Origin: Talaromyces rugulosus
Lineage: Eukaryota; Ascomycota; Eurotiomycetes; Eurotiales; Trichocomaceae
Reading direction: 5' to 3'
Assembly: GCF_013368755.1 (NCBI RefSeq)
Contig: NC_049563.1
Coordinates: forward strand, 5,146,001 to 5,210,000
Length of the DNA stretch: 64,000 nt
Numbering within the stretch: position 1 is the stretch's first letter; every line of letters starts with the position of its first letter. Shown piece by piece: positions 10,857 through 22,560 of the stretch. Both the position numbers and the translations under genes were made by a program. The notes beneath the pieces are model-generated. The model searched no databases. It was not told the DNA's origin and worked only from the letters and a program-made list of their open reading frames with translations.

Positions 10857-13106
10857 ATGCCAGGCGTTCCGTCAAACAAGGCATGCGATCAGTGTAAAAA
10901 ACGTCATGTCAAAGTAAGTAGTAGTGCAGACACCCTTCTACTCACTACTGACTCCCAAAGTGTGACGAAGGCCGCCCGAGCTGTCAAAAATGTACCACCG
11001 CAGGGGTAGAGTGTCCTGGTTACTCGCAGGATCGCAAATTCATTGACGAAGGTGCTTCTGTCCGCCGTCGCTATGCTCCCTATCGCAGAGGAGCAAAGTC
11101 CGATAGAACCACAGTAAGTCTCGCGAGTTATATATCCTTGCACATATACCGTGGAACTGGCTGACAGTTCACAGGAAACCAACGAACCCCCAGTAGTCTC
11201 GGATGAAAACATAGACCAAAGCAATATTTCTAGCACCTTTAGCGCAGCATTAGGTCACCAAGCTGACAATTCAGCATCTGAAAATCTTGAACCAATCTCG
11301 ACAGATTTGAACCTGACGCAGACTGCGGCGAACGAATCAAACATCGTCCCTCTTGGATTGACAAATCCTGGAGCCTCAACCGACCAGTCGCAAATAATGA
11401 TGCAAACTCCTTCTATTCCCGCAAATGAATCGCTTGGCCCAGTCAACCTGATCGGCCCTTCAGTTCCTTATGAAACCAATTTTGTTTTTCCATGGGAAGC
11501 AGGTTTGGGACCAAATTTTAATCAGCAATATACCGGGGTGCCTCCATTATCTCAGAACGAAAACGAATTTGATAATATTTACTCCGAGCTCCTGATGAAC
11601 AGCGAACGAGAAATGGCGTTTCTCGCAAGGTATTATGTTGAACGCTTGGGACCTTGGTATGCACTCCTTACACTATTGTGATTTCACACTAATTGTACAA
11701 GGCTCGATCTGCATGACTCGGAAAATTATTTTACTTTGGATGCTCCAGGAAGGGCATCCCATGTTCCTTTTATTCAGAGCGCCATCTCAGCAGTAGCCGC
11801 AAAGCATCTAAATCGCACTGGTGGAATCACGCCCTCAAACGTTCAATCAGCGATAACGCAGAGTTATCCAAACATGGCCAAAGTCGATTGGTCTTTCAAG
11901 GCCAGCAATTATTACTTTCAATCCTTATCATACATAATCCAGCTAGTTACGGGAAATCTCGATTTCCAACAAACTGACGTGACAGTTCCCCCAATTCGTA
12001 TCCTGTGTCAGATCTTAGGTCTCGGTACGGATAACAGAAAGTCGGACATACCAGCCGCTGTAAAGGCCAACCTTGAAGACATCCTATGTGGTACGGTCAT
12101 TCTAACAGTTTATGATATCCTTGATGCTCCTGGTCTAGAGTGGGAATCGTGAGTAACTTCTACTTTTGCTCTTGTAACGCCCCCGTAACTAACATTCAAT
12201 AGGCGCTTGTCTGGCATCAACGCTCTATTAGAATTTTCCATGTTCTCGCCTGGACTGCAGACTCAACTCCACACATCACACGTGATATATGCCTCTTTCT
12301 GGAACTTCGCATACTTCGACTATCACGCATCCTACGCGAACCGACGACGAACCCAAATAGACCCAAGCAATCTTGATCTTTTTCGGTCTGCCGGGCTACC
12401 AATTGACGGCCAGGGCAAAATACAGCTCCGAAATTTCGGTGCTGCACGGCGCTCGCAAGTGGATGAAACATTTTCTCACGGTCTAACGTTTCTTCTCTTG
12501 CAGCTGATGAACTTTATTGCCGAGTTCAAAGAAATGCAGCAGGCAACTATGCAATCTACAACGCCTCCTGACATTTCCCTTGATGCCCCAGCTCCCCAAT
12601 CGAGCAGCTTGACAGCAACATGGCGTCGACTATCACGGGAACTCGAAAACTGGCGCAACGCTTTACCCGATACCTTTAAACCATACCTCCATCTCGAAGA
12701 CCCCCGCGAACTTTCATCTTCCATTCAGTCCCCTTTCCCCGAACTTGTATTCAGTACTCCCTCTCACGCAGCCACTATCGCGCACTACAACTTTGCGCGC
12801 ATTATTTTGCTTCTCAATCGTCCACACGATGCGCAAAGCACACCACGCGACCGTCTTCTCGGCTATCGAGAAGTTACAAAGGAAGTCGACGGCTGCCTTC
12901 GCGAGATAGGCGGGATTTCAATGGGAAGGCCGCCCACAGCTGTTCTGGCGTATATGCTCCACCCGCTGTTTGTAGTCGGCCAGTGCGATGACCGACCAGA
13001 AGCGCGACGGAAAATTGTTGAATTGATACAAGGAATCCGAACCGAGCTGGGCTGGGAAACAGACTACCGGATCAAGCAGTTACATGCAGTCTGGGACCGA
13101 AGTTGA
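10857..13106 (+). CDS. Zn2Cys6 transcription factor with fungal-specific domain 2
   Basis: Five exons (10857-10913, 10961-11113, 11175-11656, 11702-12148, 12203-13106) give 680 residues with all phases consistent. The N-terminal zinc cluster is split by intron 1: CDQCKKRHVK then CDEGRPSCQKC and a sixth cysteine, matching C-x2-C-x6-C-x6-C-x2-C-x6-C. A basic linker (RRRYAPYRRG) follows, then a polar low-complexity stretch of about 150 residues. The remaining 400 residues have the character of PF11951 (ARCA-like): YYVERLGPWLDL, FIQSAISAVAAKHL, DILCGTVILTVYDIL and RLSGINALLEF. It is a nuclear DNA-binding regulator; its target pathway cannot be read from the sequence. The neighbouring phosphatase and transporters are possible but unproven targets. 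Confidence 0.92.
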
Positions 13107-13305
13107 TTCGTTGACATTTGTTGTACGCTTACGAAAGGATAGATTAGATGAGTTATGATAAGTTTAGCCAGTTGGTGGTGGAACTACATTGAACACATTT
13201 TACTTCAAGTATCACGCACAGTTCGTATTATTTTTGCTCGTGAGATGGAGGCTATATGATTAAATATATTACTATACGCACACCAACGTCTTAACGCACT
13301 TCCAA

Positions 13306-15015
13306 CTAGTTGTCAGAACTAGGCGGCTGGCCATTTCCAACTTGCCCATTCGCAGTATAGTTTCCAAAGCAGGCCTGTTGATACTCGGCCTCCTCGTGCA
13401 TACGAGGAACATCCTTCAAAAAGTCCTTGACAGCACAGAACCCATTCACAGCGTCCGCGCAAGACTTGATTCCGTGCACTGGAACAGGGGCATCATTGAG
13501 CATGAAGCGAATGTAGTCTGTTGTATCGTTGCTGCTGGACAAATCCGGGTTGACATAGGCGACAGGCGTCAAGTTTTCAAAGGGACGAGTGTCTTTCGAC
13601 GACGGGCAAGTCCAGATTTCAGAGATGAAGCGAGCGCCAAACGGCGTCATCTTATTGAGCACAAATTTGCGATCAGCGGGTGGCGAGTAGAGGTCTCCAG
13701 GCAGACCGTGGTCGCTGTACTTGAAATAGTCAAGGCCCAAAGCCGCAGTCACAGACACAATGATGTCGTCGTGCGACATGTCCAGGTAGAACAGCTGGTC
13801 GAGAGGGAACTGCTTCGTGTTGTCGTCGTACGTGTAGTTGATACTGGTGTCGCTGGATTTGATCAGCTTGTGCTGCAGACGCGCAGCCAGTTCCAGCACG
13901 TAGCCAATGCCCTGGGCACGACCGCTGGGCGAGCCGAAGCCGTAGTTGCCATAGAATTGGATGTCGACTGCGTACTCAAAGGCGCGCCATTCCTCCTCGT
14001 TGAAGAGTGTGCAGAATGTCGAGTCACCGTACAGCGCGGTTTCGTAGGCGCACAGGTTCTGCATCGCATACACGTCGAGACTGGTCAGGTTGAACCCATG
14101 GGGGAGGTTGGCTGACAGGCGCTTCAAAGCGTGCTTGGTGTATTTGGGAATGAACACCGCGGCGGTTGAGTCACTAGAATTATGTTATTAGCAACACGAA
14201 AAAGAAAAAGGAGCTGTATTTATGCAGCATCACATCACTTACCCCTGGGATTCATCCCCGGGACACGAATCATACGATGCCAAGCTGTTATTGAATGGCT
14301 CAGTCTCGGGGATGATGACCAGATCGTAAAGATCATAAGAGCTGTTGGCTCCGGTGTTGCCAAAGAAACCACCTGCGGGAAACCAATTGGTCAGTAAACA
14401 ATATACCACTGAGTATAAGAAAATATACAAAAACGTACTCAACCACCACCGCGCACTCTCGAGGATACGAGCCTGCGAGGTAGTTCTAAAAGTCGGTTTC
14501 GGTCGTTCCGTTCCATTCGGGAAAAGATTACTATAGGCGGCCTGACCCGGCTGGGCGCGGTACAGCAGATTGCCGTATTTACTCCAGAACCAGGCGCCCG
14601 ACGTGGCTTCGGTTGCGGCGCCACTGACCATCAGCAGATCGCCGCCCATGGCATATTGCCAGTGGTTCAGAAACTCCAAGGGGCCTTTGCCGACGGAACC
14701 GTCCTTGTGCTTGGCCGTGTAGTTGCCAACCTTATAGGCAAAATCAAGCATGCTGCCGCCATCCAGCGGGTACGGGGTCGGATACCGTTGCGAATGGCGA
14801 TGCAGGACGTGGGCCTGCGAGAGTTCGCATCCCAGCGGAACACCTGCTGGCAAATCGAAGCCTGTTGACGGTTTGTACGGACTCAGATTGCCCCAGCTGG
14901 TCGTGATGTCGAAGCCAGGGGAACCTTTCGAAGCTAGATCACCGGTCTGGCTGCCAGCAATGACACCGGACGGAACGAGAACTGCCGCCAAAGCGGACAA
15001 ACTGAGTGACTTCAT
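13306..15015 (-). CDS. secreted histidine acid phosphatase / phytase-like
   Basis: Three exons encode about 520 residues. A signal peptide starts at 15015 (MKSLSLSALAAVLVPSGVIA). The active-site loop reads HVLHRHSQRYPT, that is RHxxRxP with serine where classical phytases have glycine (RHG). The distal catalytic pair is present as SHDD, in the MSHDD segment, corresponding to the HD motif of histidine acid phosphatases. Many cysteines and NxS/T sites (NYT, NGT, NLT, NDT) fit an extracellular glycoprotein. The family hydrolyses phosphate monoesters, including phytate in some members, through a phosphohistidine intermediate. Intron 1 restores WWLSGFFGN and intron 2 restores QGDSTAAVF. It converges with the Zn2Cys6 gene, whose stop is 199 bp away. 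Substrate specificity is uncertain. Confidence 0.93.
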
Positions 15016-15463
15016 ATCGTGGATGCGTTCAATGGATGAATTGAAGCTGGACGAGGGACAGGAGGGAAATTACGAGAAGATAAACAAAAAAACAGAGTGG
15101 AGCCTCAGCTCCCAGGTTACATCTTATCGCAAACAATCGGCCAATCGCAAAGGCCAAAAATCAGCCTTGCCCCACTAGTCTAATGAAGGATTCCCAATTC
15201 GGAAATTCGGCACGTGTGCCATTTCATAGTAAATAATATACATGTATAGCGAGGCATTTATTACTACAAGAAAAACAATATTTCAATTTATCTAGGCTAC
15301 ATGGGCACGACTAATGGCCCTGCAAATTTCCTTCGTACTTTTCCCAGAACACTCCCCATTTGTAAACCCTCTTCGCTCTGTTTTAAACAACCCTATATCA
15401 GACACTACTACATACACTAATTTTCAGGCATCTTCTTTTCCTCTCACAACCCAAGATATGAGC
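15016..15463. other. promoter region of acid phosphatase and 3' flank of MFS gene
   Basis: About 450 bp between tandem minus-strand genes. A CCAAT box occurs near 15139 (cggccaatcgc), about 125 bp upstream of the phosphatase start. The rest is AT-rich toward 15230. Confidence 0.4.
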
Positions 15464-17416
15464 TTACTGGGCTTCGTTGCGGCCCGTGCGTATACTATGA
15501 GATCCAGCTTCATTCGCAGGCTCCGAGCCGCGATGAGACCCAAAATGAGCACTGCGCGAGCCGCTGAGATAGACAGCCTCTGCTCCCTCGGTGTCAGATC
15601 CGCACCGTACTGCCATTTCGCCCTTGGCTTTGCGATCGCTGGCCAGGACCTGCGCAAACTTGGACTTTTCGCGGATCCTTGGCCCCTTCCAGTAGAAAAT
15701 ATATATTGGGGCGGTCACAATGATTGCGAGGCAGCCTAGAAGCGTGGTCGGCCATTCGAGGTGCAGCCTCCTTCCCATATGCTCATACACTTAAAAAAAA
15801 AAAGTAACTTGTGAGAAGAATGATGCATGACGACGAGGCTAAGGAGAAAGCTTACTCGGGGTTGAATATAAAGCAGCAACGCCGGCGAGGAAATCGCGTG
15901 CTAACGCATTACCACCAGTCGCTGAAGCCGAGTAAGGTCCGTAGGCTGCCACCATGTAGTCTATCGTTGCCATATAGATTGCATACTAGAAATTGTCAAT
16001 AAATTGCCGCTTCCAGTAGAGCAACACTTACATTTGCTATCGCAATCAGACAGGAAAATATCATCGGGGCTATCCAGTGAACGCCAGGCGGGCCCAAACT
16101 AGTCCAAGCAAAGCCAAAGAGGCCTATGGTTTCAAGAGGCGCAGCTAGTCACCAGTCAGCTAAATCTTTTCTTCCTTTGCATTATCACAAAACTCACTAT
16201 AAAGTAGCCAATATAGCCGGGACTCCGGCTGTAGAGCGGTTGGATCCCTCTTTCTAATCTTTGTGTGCCTGTGTATCCAGGGCAAAAACGAAGCATAGGC
16301 TATTCCGTATCCGACAACAATCCTGCCAAGTACATCAGCATCTAACGAAAAAAGACATTTGCTCCTATAAATGACCTACGGAATGAATGCAAGCCCAGTT
16401 CGAACACTTCCAAACCCCCACTGCTTGTATACTGGCGTATACGCTTGCAGGAAGGTAAAAATCAGGGCATCGGAAAACCCAGACAGCAGAGATAGCCACA
16501 GCACAATAGGCTCGCGGATGAACATTAAAAATGGGCGCAGCCACACAATCAAGATCGGTTTCATGGAAAACTTTCTCTTCTCAACCTCACCGATGCTCCA
16601 TACATTCTCACCCTTCTTGCGCCGTTTCTTAGCCTCTCGTTTAAGCAGAATGCTACAACGTGTTTCTGGCACCCAGAAGTGAATTAGTTGGACAGTACCA
16701 CCAATGATCAGCTGGATCCAGAAGTTCCAGCGCCAGCTTAGGTATTCGGCTACAGGTCCACCCGCAATCGGGGCAAATGTCGAACCTGCGACAGACGATA
16801 GCACAATAAAGGCAACCGCATATTGCTGGTCATCTGGCTCCCACATGTCGGCCACCATTCCAAGAGTCACTGAACCACCGGCAGAAGAAAGACCACCAAG
16901 ACCTCGACACACAATGATAGTGCCAAAATTGGGAGCAAGAGCACAAGGGATCTGCCAGATATTCACAAAGAATAAGCTGAGCTGCATGATTGGCCATCGT
17001 CCGATTTCCTCGCTCCAGGGAGCCCACAGCTCACTTCCAAAGCCGTAGCAAATCAGAAAGATCATCTGACCCACGCGTGCAGCCTGTTCAGAAACACTAA
17101 AATGCTTTCCCAGGAGCTTGACCGCATCAGCGTAGAAGCTGGCGTTCCAGTTCATTGAAGTCTGCACCAGAGCAATGACGGATAGAATGACCCATTTCTT
17201 CCACCACGGGAAGCGAAACCCTAGCTTGTCATAGACATCGGCCTCGGTAATGATGATTTTACCGTCTGAGCGACGCTTTTCATCATGTACTGTCCTCTGT
17301 GCGCCATAATAAGGATCACCCGAGTCTTGTTTCTCCAAATCACCATCGGCGACATGGGCACTAGTGGTGCCATCAGGTATATCACCAGGAACACCATCAT
17401 GAGCTGGATGGGACAT
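15464..17416 (-). CDS. MFS transporter, DHA1-like (drug/polyamine type)
   Basis: A first exon of 346 codons (17416-16376) is followed by three or more short downstream exons to the stop at 15464. The N-terminal tail of about 75 polar residues contains the acidic DGDLEKQDSGD stretch. Membrane segments follow from KKWVILSVIALVQTSM onward, with a motif A-like loop (PWSEEIGRWPIMQLS), the long central cytosolic loop with KREAKKRRKKG, and the fungal signature WIPE-like FWVPETR after segment 6. Downstream exons restore IPIVVGYGIAYASFLPW, YTAPLETIGLFG, and a terminal helix (CLAIIVTAPIYIFYWKGP). This layout is typical of fungal DHA1 exporters of toxins or polyamines, but the substrate is unknown. The basic C-terminal tail of about 60 residues is longer than usual. 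It is divergent from a second MFS gene at 18778. Confidence 0.88.
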
Positions 17417-18777
17417 CGTAAAGTAATATAATTATATAGTTGTAGATAAGAACCCGTTTTCGAGTTTCCCTTTGTGATATGGAGTGGGAGACCATATTAG
17501 TGAGACTATCTGCTCTGAGCGGAGAAAAAAGCGATCTGGGGATTGAGCGGTTATAATAAGTTTAACATGAGCTCTTCATCTGGGGACAAGAAACCCTTGC
17601 CATCTCTGGGGATTTCATTGTGGGCATTCCGCTGATTTGCTCGCTTTACAAACCCGATATGGTTTGACGTCAGAACCATCACTCAGGAAACTTTCGGCAG
17701 GCTCCTGACGACGGAAGAGCCTCCGGCAGACTGATAGAGTCTTGGCGAGAAGCGAACAGTTGCTGCTTGATTGTAGGAAGTGAAAGCCGGCGCATCGCGG
17801 GCCATTGAATCCTTTGCGCTTCTTGCCCATCCGGTGGCATGGCCGTCATTTTTCCCTGGGCTGGAACGGAACCCCAGCAAAGTGACGATGGAGAGGCATC
17901 ACCGATGGCCACTTTGCTCAGCGAGGCAATAAATCAATTGATCGCCGTTTAGGATATCACACAGATTTGTGGCAGCTTCTGGAGATACCCCGGCAGGCAA
18001 ACACCGTAACCTGGCCACCGAGATAACGGGCGATTGGTTCCCAGCGGCGCCTGAACGCGTGGTAGAACAATCTCTTTATCGAGAGGCAAAGGAAAGTCCG
18101 GTTCGTTTAAAAGCAATTCTGGGCGCGACTTACCCCCTCATGACGTCTGCAAATGGAAATTAGCAAGTGTGCATTGCCTTCCTTTTCGGGAAAACGATTT
18201 CCTTTTTCAGCCATAACGCGTCGTCATATCTAGGGGATATTATTCCTTTCTCCTCTGATAACGAATAAACTCAGCATATGGTGGCATATAGCTTTGTTCG
18301 CGACCTGCCCTATCACAGCAGACCTCAAGATCAAAAAACGTCAAGGAATTGATTCCGGCGCTAAACGAATATTGCAGGCAGCCCGCCACTCTTAGAGCCC
18401 TACTGCTCGATTCCGTAGTGTGCTAACCAGCTTCGTTGCTTATTGCATGCTATGATTGCCATCCAGCTTTCGCGCCCGAGCTTAACAGCACCATTCCGGC
18501 GATTTAGCCTAATGGGGTATTTATTCCGCTAGAAAAAGAAAAGTGACAAGACGATAGTCTCGACATCTCCTCGTATGCGAGATATATCTGGGGGAGATTG
18601 AGGAGAAAAGTGGAGAAAGCCGGGGTAGCATTGATAGCACCATCAAGCGGAGCAATTCCGCTAAGGTGCATGCATTTATTTCACGGCCATGGTTAGCCAT
18701 AATTTATGTTGTTCTTTTTTCCTCCTTCTGTCTATGTTCAACAAGTGAATACTGTCGGTGTCGTGTCGTCCGTCAAA
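17417..18777. promoter_or_regulatory. long divergent promoter between two MFS genes
   Basis: A 1.36-kb region separates two transporter starts pointing away from each other. It contains a perfect TGACGTCA (17665-17672), the ATF/CREB-type site, and several CGG/CCG triplets of the kind bound by Zn2Cys6 factors, though no clear inverted CGG pair was defined. Short open frames here have no recognisable content. Confidence 0.4.
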
Positions 18778-20822
18778 ATGGAAACGAATTATGATGAAGC
18801 AGTGAGTGGCACTGAGGTGGTATATGCAGGAAATTAACTAACATGACTTGATTCTAGACACTTCACAGGTAGGCATCGTTCGTAATATCGTGTCTCTCTC
18901 TAATCCATCGACTAATACATTTATCTAAACGATGTATAGACTCGAGCAAGAGCTCGACACTCAGATATATCCCGGAACAGAGATTATGAAGGATGTCGGC
19001 TCGCATCATTTCGTCAAGTCGTCGCTCAGATCAGACAAAGTCCTCGTCCCACAGCCATCCGATGATCCTCACGATCCCCTTGTACGTCCGGTTCCATACC
19101 AGAATCCCGTTTAACTCAACTTACCAGAATCAGAACTGGAACCGATGGTGGAAGCTTAGTACCATGTCCTTGGTAACTTTCATGAGCTTTATACAGGGGA
19201 TGGGGCCGCTGTCTCTTGCCCCGATGTTTGATCAACTTATGGAAGCTTTTGATAGCAGCTTGGCACCAGTGGTGCAATTTACTGGTGTTTGTATCCTTGT
19301 TCTTGGATTTAGTAATTTTCTCTGGTATCCCCTCTCCTCCTTTTACATTCAAACATTATCAGCAGACTGACTAGTAAAAATGTAGGGTTCCGATGGCTCA
19401 AACATTTGGTAGACGCCCGGTGGCTATATTCTCATCTGTTATTTGTTTGGCCTCTATGATTTGGAGAGCAAAGGCCACTTCATACGGTAGTTTTATGGGG
19501 GCTTGCGTTCTGAATGGAATTGGGGCTGGTCCCGCTGAGGTACTATATCTACGAGCCCTTCAAGATAGTTTACCTTCTGACAATTCCCTAGACTCTTCAG
19601 CCTCAGATTATAGCTGATACGCAGTTTCTCCACGACCGGGGAGCGTACAATACCCTTTTCTTCGCCTTTTACTTTGGATCACTAATGGTGAGAATCCATA
19701 GCTTTCAGTGATCAAAATACTCACTAAATAGATAGGTTGGTCCCATTATATCTGGCTCCATGGCTCTTCACGTTGGGTGGGAAAATTTCTGGTGGCTCAA
19801 TGTTGGCCTTTTTGCCTTGTTGGTTATCCTTTTGGTTTTCTTCTTCCCTGAAACAAAGTGGCACAGAGTGCCTCCCAGCGAAGTGAATGTTCAACCTGAA
19901 CCACCTACCATTTCGACCGGTGCCAAAGACGAAATGGAACTTAAATCTGCAAATATAGACAGCACTGCCGTCACAACTGAAACCGTCGATGAAAATTTGC
20001 ACCGTGGCTATCCTTCCAAATCCCAATTCCGACTATGGGCCATCCCTGACAATCCCTTCAAAACTTTAGCTTACACCTTCTGGATCCCTTGGAAAATGCA
20101 CCTGTACCCAATTGTCGAGTTTGCATCTTTTGTAGTCTCGTGGTCCGCTTCTGGGTTTTTGACCATAAACTTGACTCAGAGTCAAGCTTTTGCTGCGCCT
20201 CCCTACAACTGGTCCAGTCAGTCAATTGGTTTTACAAATTTCGCGCTTTTCATAGGCGCAATTGTTGGTCTTTTTACAAACAGTGCGCTCTCGGATTGGA
20301 TTTCGATGCGTGCAACACGCAAAAATAAGGGGGTACGAGAACCGGAAATGCGTCTTCCGGCTATGATACCCTACGTGCTCATTGCGATATTGGGCAACTT
20401 CGTTGTGGGTTTTGGGTATGAGTATCACTGGGACTGGAGAGTATGACTTTTCTTTTTTTTTATTCAAGTCCTTGTTTCTCCTCTCTAATGATTTATAGGC
20501 CATTGTCATTATTGGATATACCTGCGCAGGCATACAAGTTGCCGCCCTCCCAGCAATCGCAAGCACGTATGCGGTTGATAGCTATAAGCCAGCTGCTGGC
20601 TCGATCTTTGTCACTGTCACGGTCAATAAGAATCTATGGGGATACGGCTTTAGCAAGTTCATCACCGAGTGGACCATGAGGGACGGCTATGTGTCGCCAA
20701 TAATGATGAACATGTGTTTGATAGTGCTGTGGTGCTCCTTTGGAATCGCCTTTTATGTCTGGGGAAAGCAGTGCAGAAAGTGGACTGCGCATTCGAGTGT
20801 GCATCAGATGGGCGATATCTAA
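18778..20822 (+). CDS. MFS transporter with predicted 11-nt microexon
   Basis: About nine exons. The preferred start is the ATG at 18778 (METNYDEA), then an 11-nt exon (18858-18868) and an exon resuming at 18929; this gives TLHRLEQELD with correct phase. An alternative is to start at the ATG at 18932 (MYRLEQEL). Later features are YPGTEIMKDVGSHHFV, PQPSDDPHDPL, which is typical just before segment 1 of fungal MFS proteins, the motif A loop MAQTFGRRPV, the GAGPAEPQIIADTQF and HDRGAYNTLFF segments, FFPETKW after segment 6, a polar central loop, and six more hydrophobic segments ending CSFGIAFYVWGKQC. It belongs to the fungal drug:proton antiporter group; the substrate is unknown. The stop TAA is at 20820-20822. 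It pairs divergently with the MFS gene at 17416. Confidence 0.85.
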
Positions 20823-21839
20823 TATATTTGTGGTTTTTCTATGGCATTTATAATTACCGAAATAGTGTAACACACTGTAATATGTTACATTCATGGAGGT
20901 AACGTAGAGAAATGACATCCCGGTTAGTTATCATGTGGCTGCGTTGGGCTTGTGACTTGTCACCGAGTCGTTGGGCATTAAAATCTCGGCTATCCGCTTC
21001 TTGGTACGGCATCCTGAAAATAACGGGCAACAGACCACCACCATCAGCACCAGCACCAGCAATTACAACAGCAACAGCATATTCCAATCATGTCTACTTC
21101 CATATGTACTGAATGCAACGGTACGGGCATTGTCGGCAGTTATATATGCACTAAATGTGGTGGTAAAAAGACATAGATGGGAAAATCAATCCGGAAAGCC
21201 GAATCAATTTTTTTGTGATTACTCAGATGGGTAAGTAATTGTTTGAATATCAATTATCATTGATTATCAAATCTTACGTGTCTTTTAAGGGCGACTAAGG
21301 CTTTTAAAGAAATATGAGAATCTGCGAATATGAAAGATATGAATTGGAATGTTGAGGCACATGATAGTATTTGTTGAGGCAATATTGTTATTGTCAGGAT
21401 ATATGCAGGATAGCTGTCTTATATAGCCATGCCACCAGCGCGCCGACACGCAAGAGCAGGCAAGTGCGTACCAAGTTTCCAGTTCAACATGTTTTTTTCT
21501 TCTCAATTTTCAATATTACTATCGAATTTTCTACAACTATGAGATCTAAGCAATATAAAAACAGAGGAAGCTATTGTAATACACCTATAATTTTAACAAA
21601 TAATAATTTTTATAACTTAAAATTAATATATCATATTCTATATACATGTAAAAAATAACATTATACAGAATAAACTGCTTGAGGTCTCCCCCTGCCTAGA
21701 TAAGTCCTCAAACTTATAAACATTACCTAGAGGTCTCAATTGCTTCCCAGTTAAGTTCTAGATTCCATGCTATGGCATAGAACTATGTTTTATATGATAT
21801 ATCAGATGTAGGCATATACAGTTTAGGATAATCGCCCGG
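20823..21839. other. gene-poor AT-rich stretch
   Basis: Apart from the tiny CxxCxG ORF at 21090-21176 nothing is recognised. The leader before that ORF (21040-21085) is rich in CAG/CAC triplets. From about 21540 to 21680 the sequence becomes very AT-rich, leading into the transposon relic. Confidence 0.4.
21090..21176 (+). CDS. 28-residue ORF with two CxxCxG motifs (putative zinc-binding microprotein)
   Basis: An ATG-started frame of 28 codons, too short for usual gene finders. It reads MSTSI, then CTECNGTG, a six-residue spacer, and CTKCGG before a KKT end. Two CxxCxG units in this spacing are the pattern of the DnaJ cysteine-rich zinc-binding module and of related zinc-ribbon miniproteins. 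All four cysteines fall in the frame. The ORF lies in a gene-poor stretch between an MFS gene and a transposon relic. It may be a complete microprotein, one exon of a larger gene, or chance. The motif match, not any homology search, is the support. Confidence 0.4.
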   Translation: MSTSICTECNGTGIVGSYICTKCGGKKT

Positions 21840-22560
21840 AAATCAGGATTAAGGCTCCCAGGCTGCATTACAGTTTTTCAAAAGATTGCCAAATCCCAAT
21901 ACCTCACCGTCAGTTTAGACGGGAGTACAGATAGTATAAAGCGTCTAATTCTGAATATATCTATATCTGACTCAAAGCGATCATATTTTATTAAACTGCG
22001 AGATCCGTAGGATGAGACTGCAACCGCCGAAAATCTCTGCAGATTGTATAATTACTAAGGTAGGCCACTATTCCTAAGACAAAGATTTGCTAATTAAGAT
22101 ATAGGGAAGAGAATGTGCTACATAGGCCAATAATTATATGTGGAGGCAGTTAATATCTCATGCTGCAGAGCCTCAAGAACAACAAGAAAGCGCTTACTTA
22201 GTATATATTATATAACCCTTACAAGGACGAGATCAAGGCAGTTATACGCTCTATGGATTTTTATGGTAATCTTAATTAAATTCTTTACTTTTTGAAGCCT
22301 ATCTGTGAGCATATAAAGGCTTCAAAGGGGTGGTATCTCATGCTAGCTGTTAAGAACTTCTAAAAATCATACAGTTAGCAATGATACAAGCAGCTATATG
22401 GCTTCAAGATTTCATGACTAAATATGTTATCAAGTGCAGGATCTGCATTAGGCAGTTTATTATTCAAATCCTCTCATAATCTATAAAGAGATACCCAGCT
22501 CGCTACAGCATAAGGATTTTTTATATTATTACGCACTACTGCTTTTAAATGTCTCAAGGG
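21840..22560 (+). mobile_element. decayed hAT-like transposase (DUF659-type), broken
   Basis: Translated fragments on the plus strand, interrupted by stops, match the order of a hAT/DUF659 transposase. From about 21860 to 22049 one frame gives FQKIAKSQYLTVSLDGSTDS followed by a strand and YFIKLRDP, a stop, then DETATAENL. This mirrors the family pattern LDGWTD ... FLKSVD ... HTAE. From about 22203 to 22375 another frame gives NPYKDEIKAVIRSMDFYGNL, a stop, then FLKPICEHIKASKGWY, like the FWxxLxxILxxLxPIxxxI region. The copy is AT-rich, lacks an intact frame, and no terminal inverted repeats or target duplication were found. Repeat-induced mutation could explain the AT bias, but I did not measure dinucleotides. 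Confidence 0.55.

Noticed and set aside
13342..14115. 257-codon plus-strand frame
   Set aside because: Antisense to the acid phosphatase exon; valine/arginine-rich composition typical of a shadow frame.
17615..17912. Three overlapping minus-strand frames in the MFS promoter region
   Set aside because: Short, mutually overlapping, no motif; probably non-coding.
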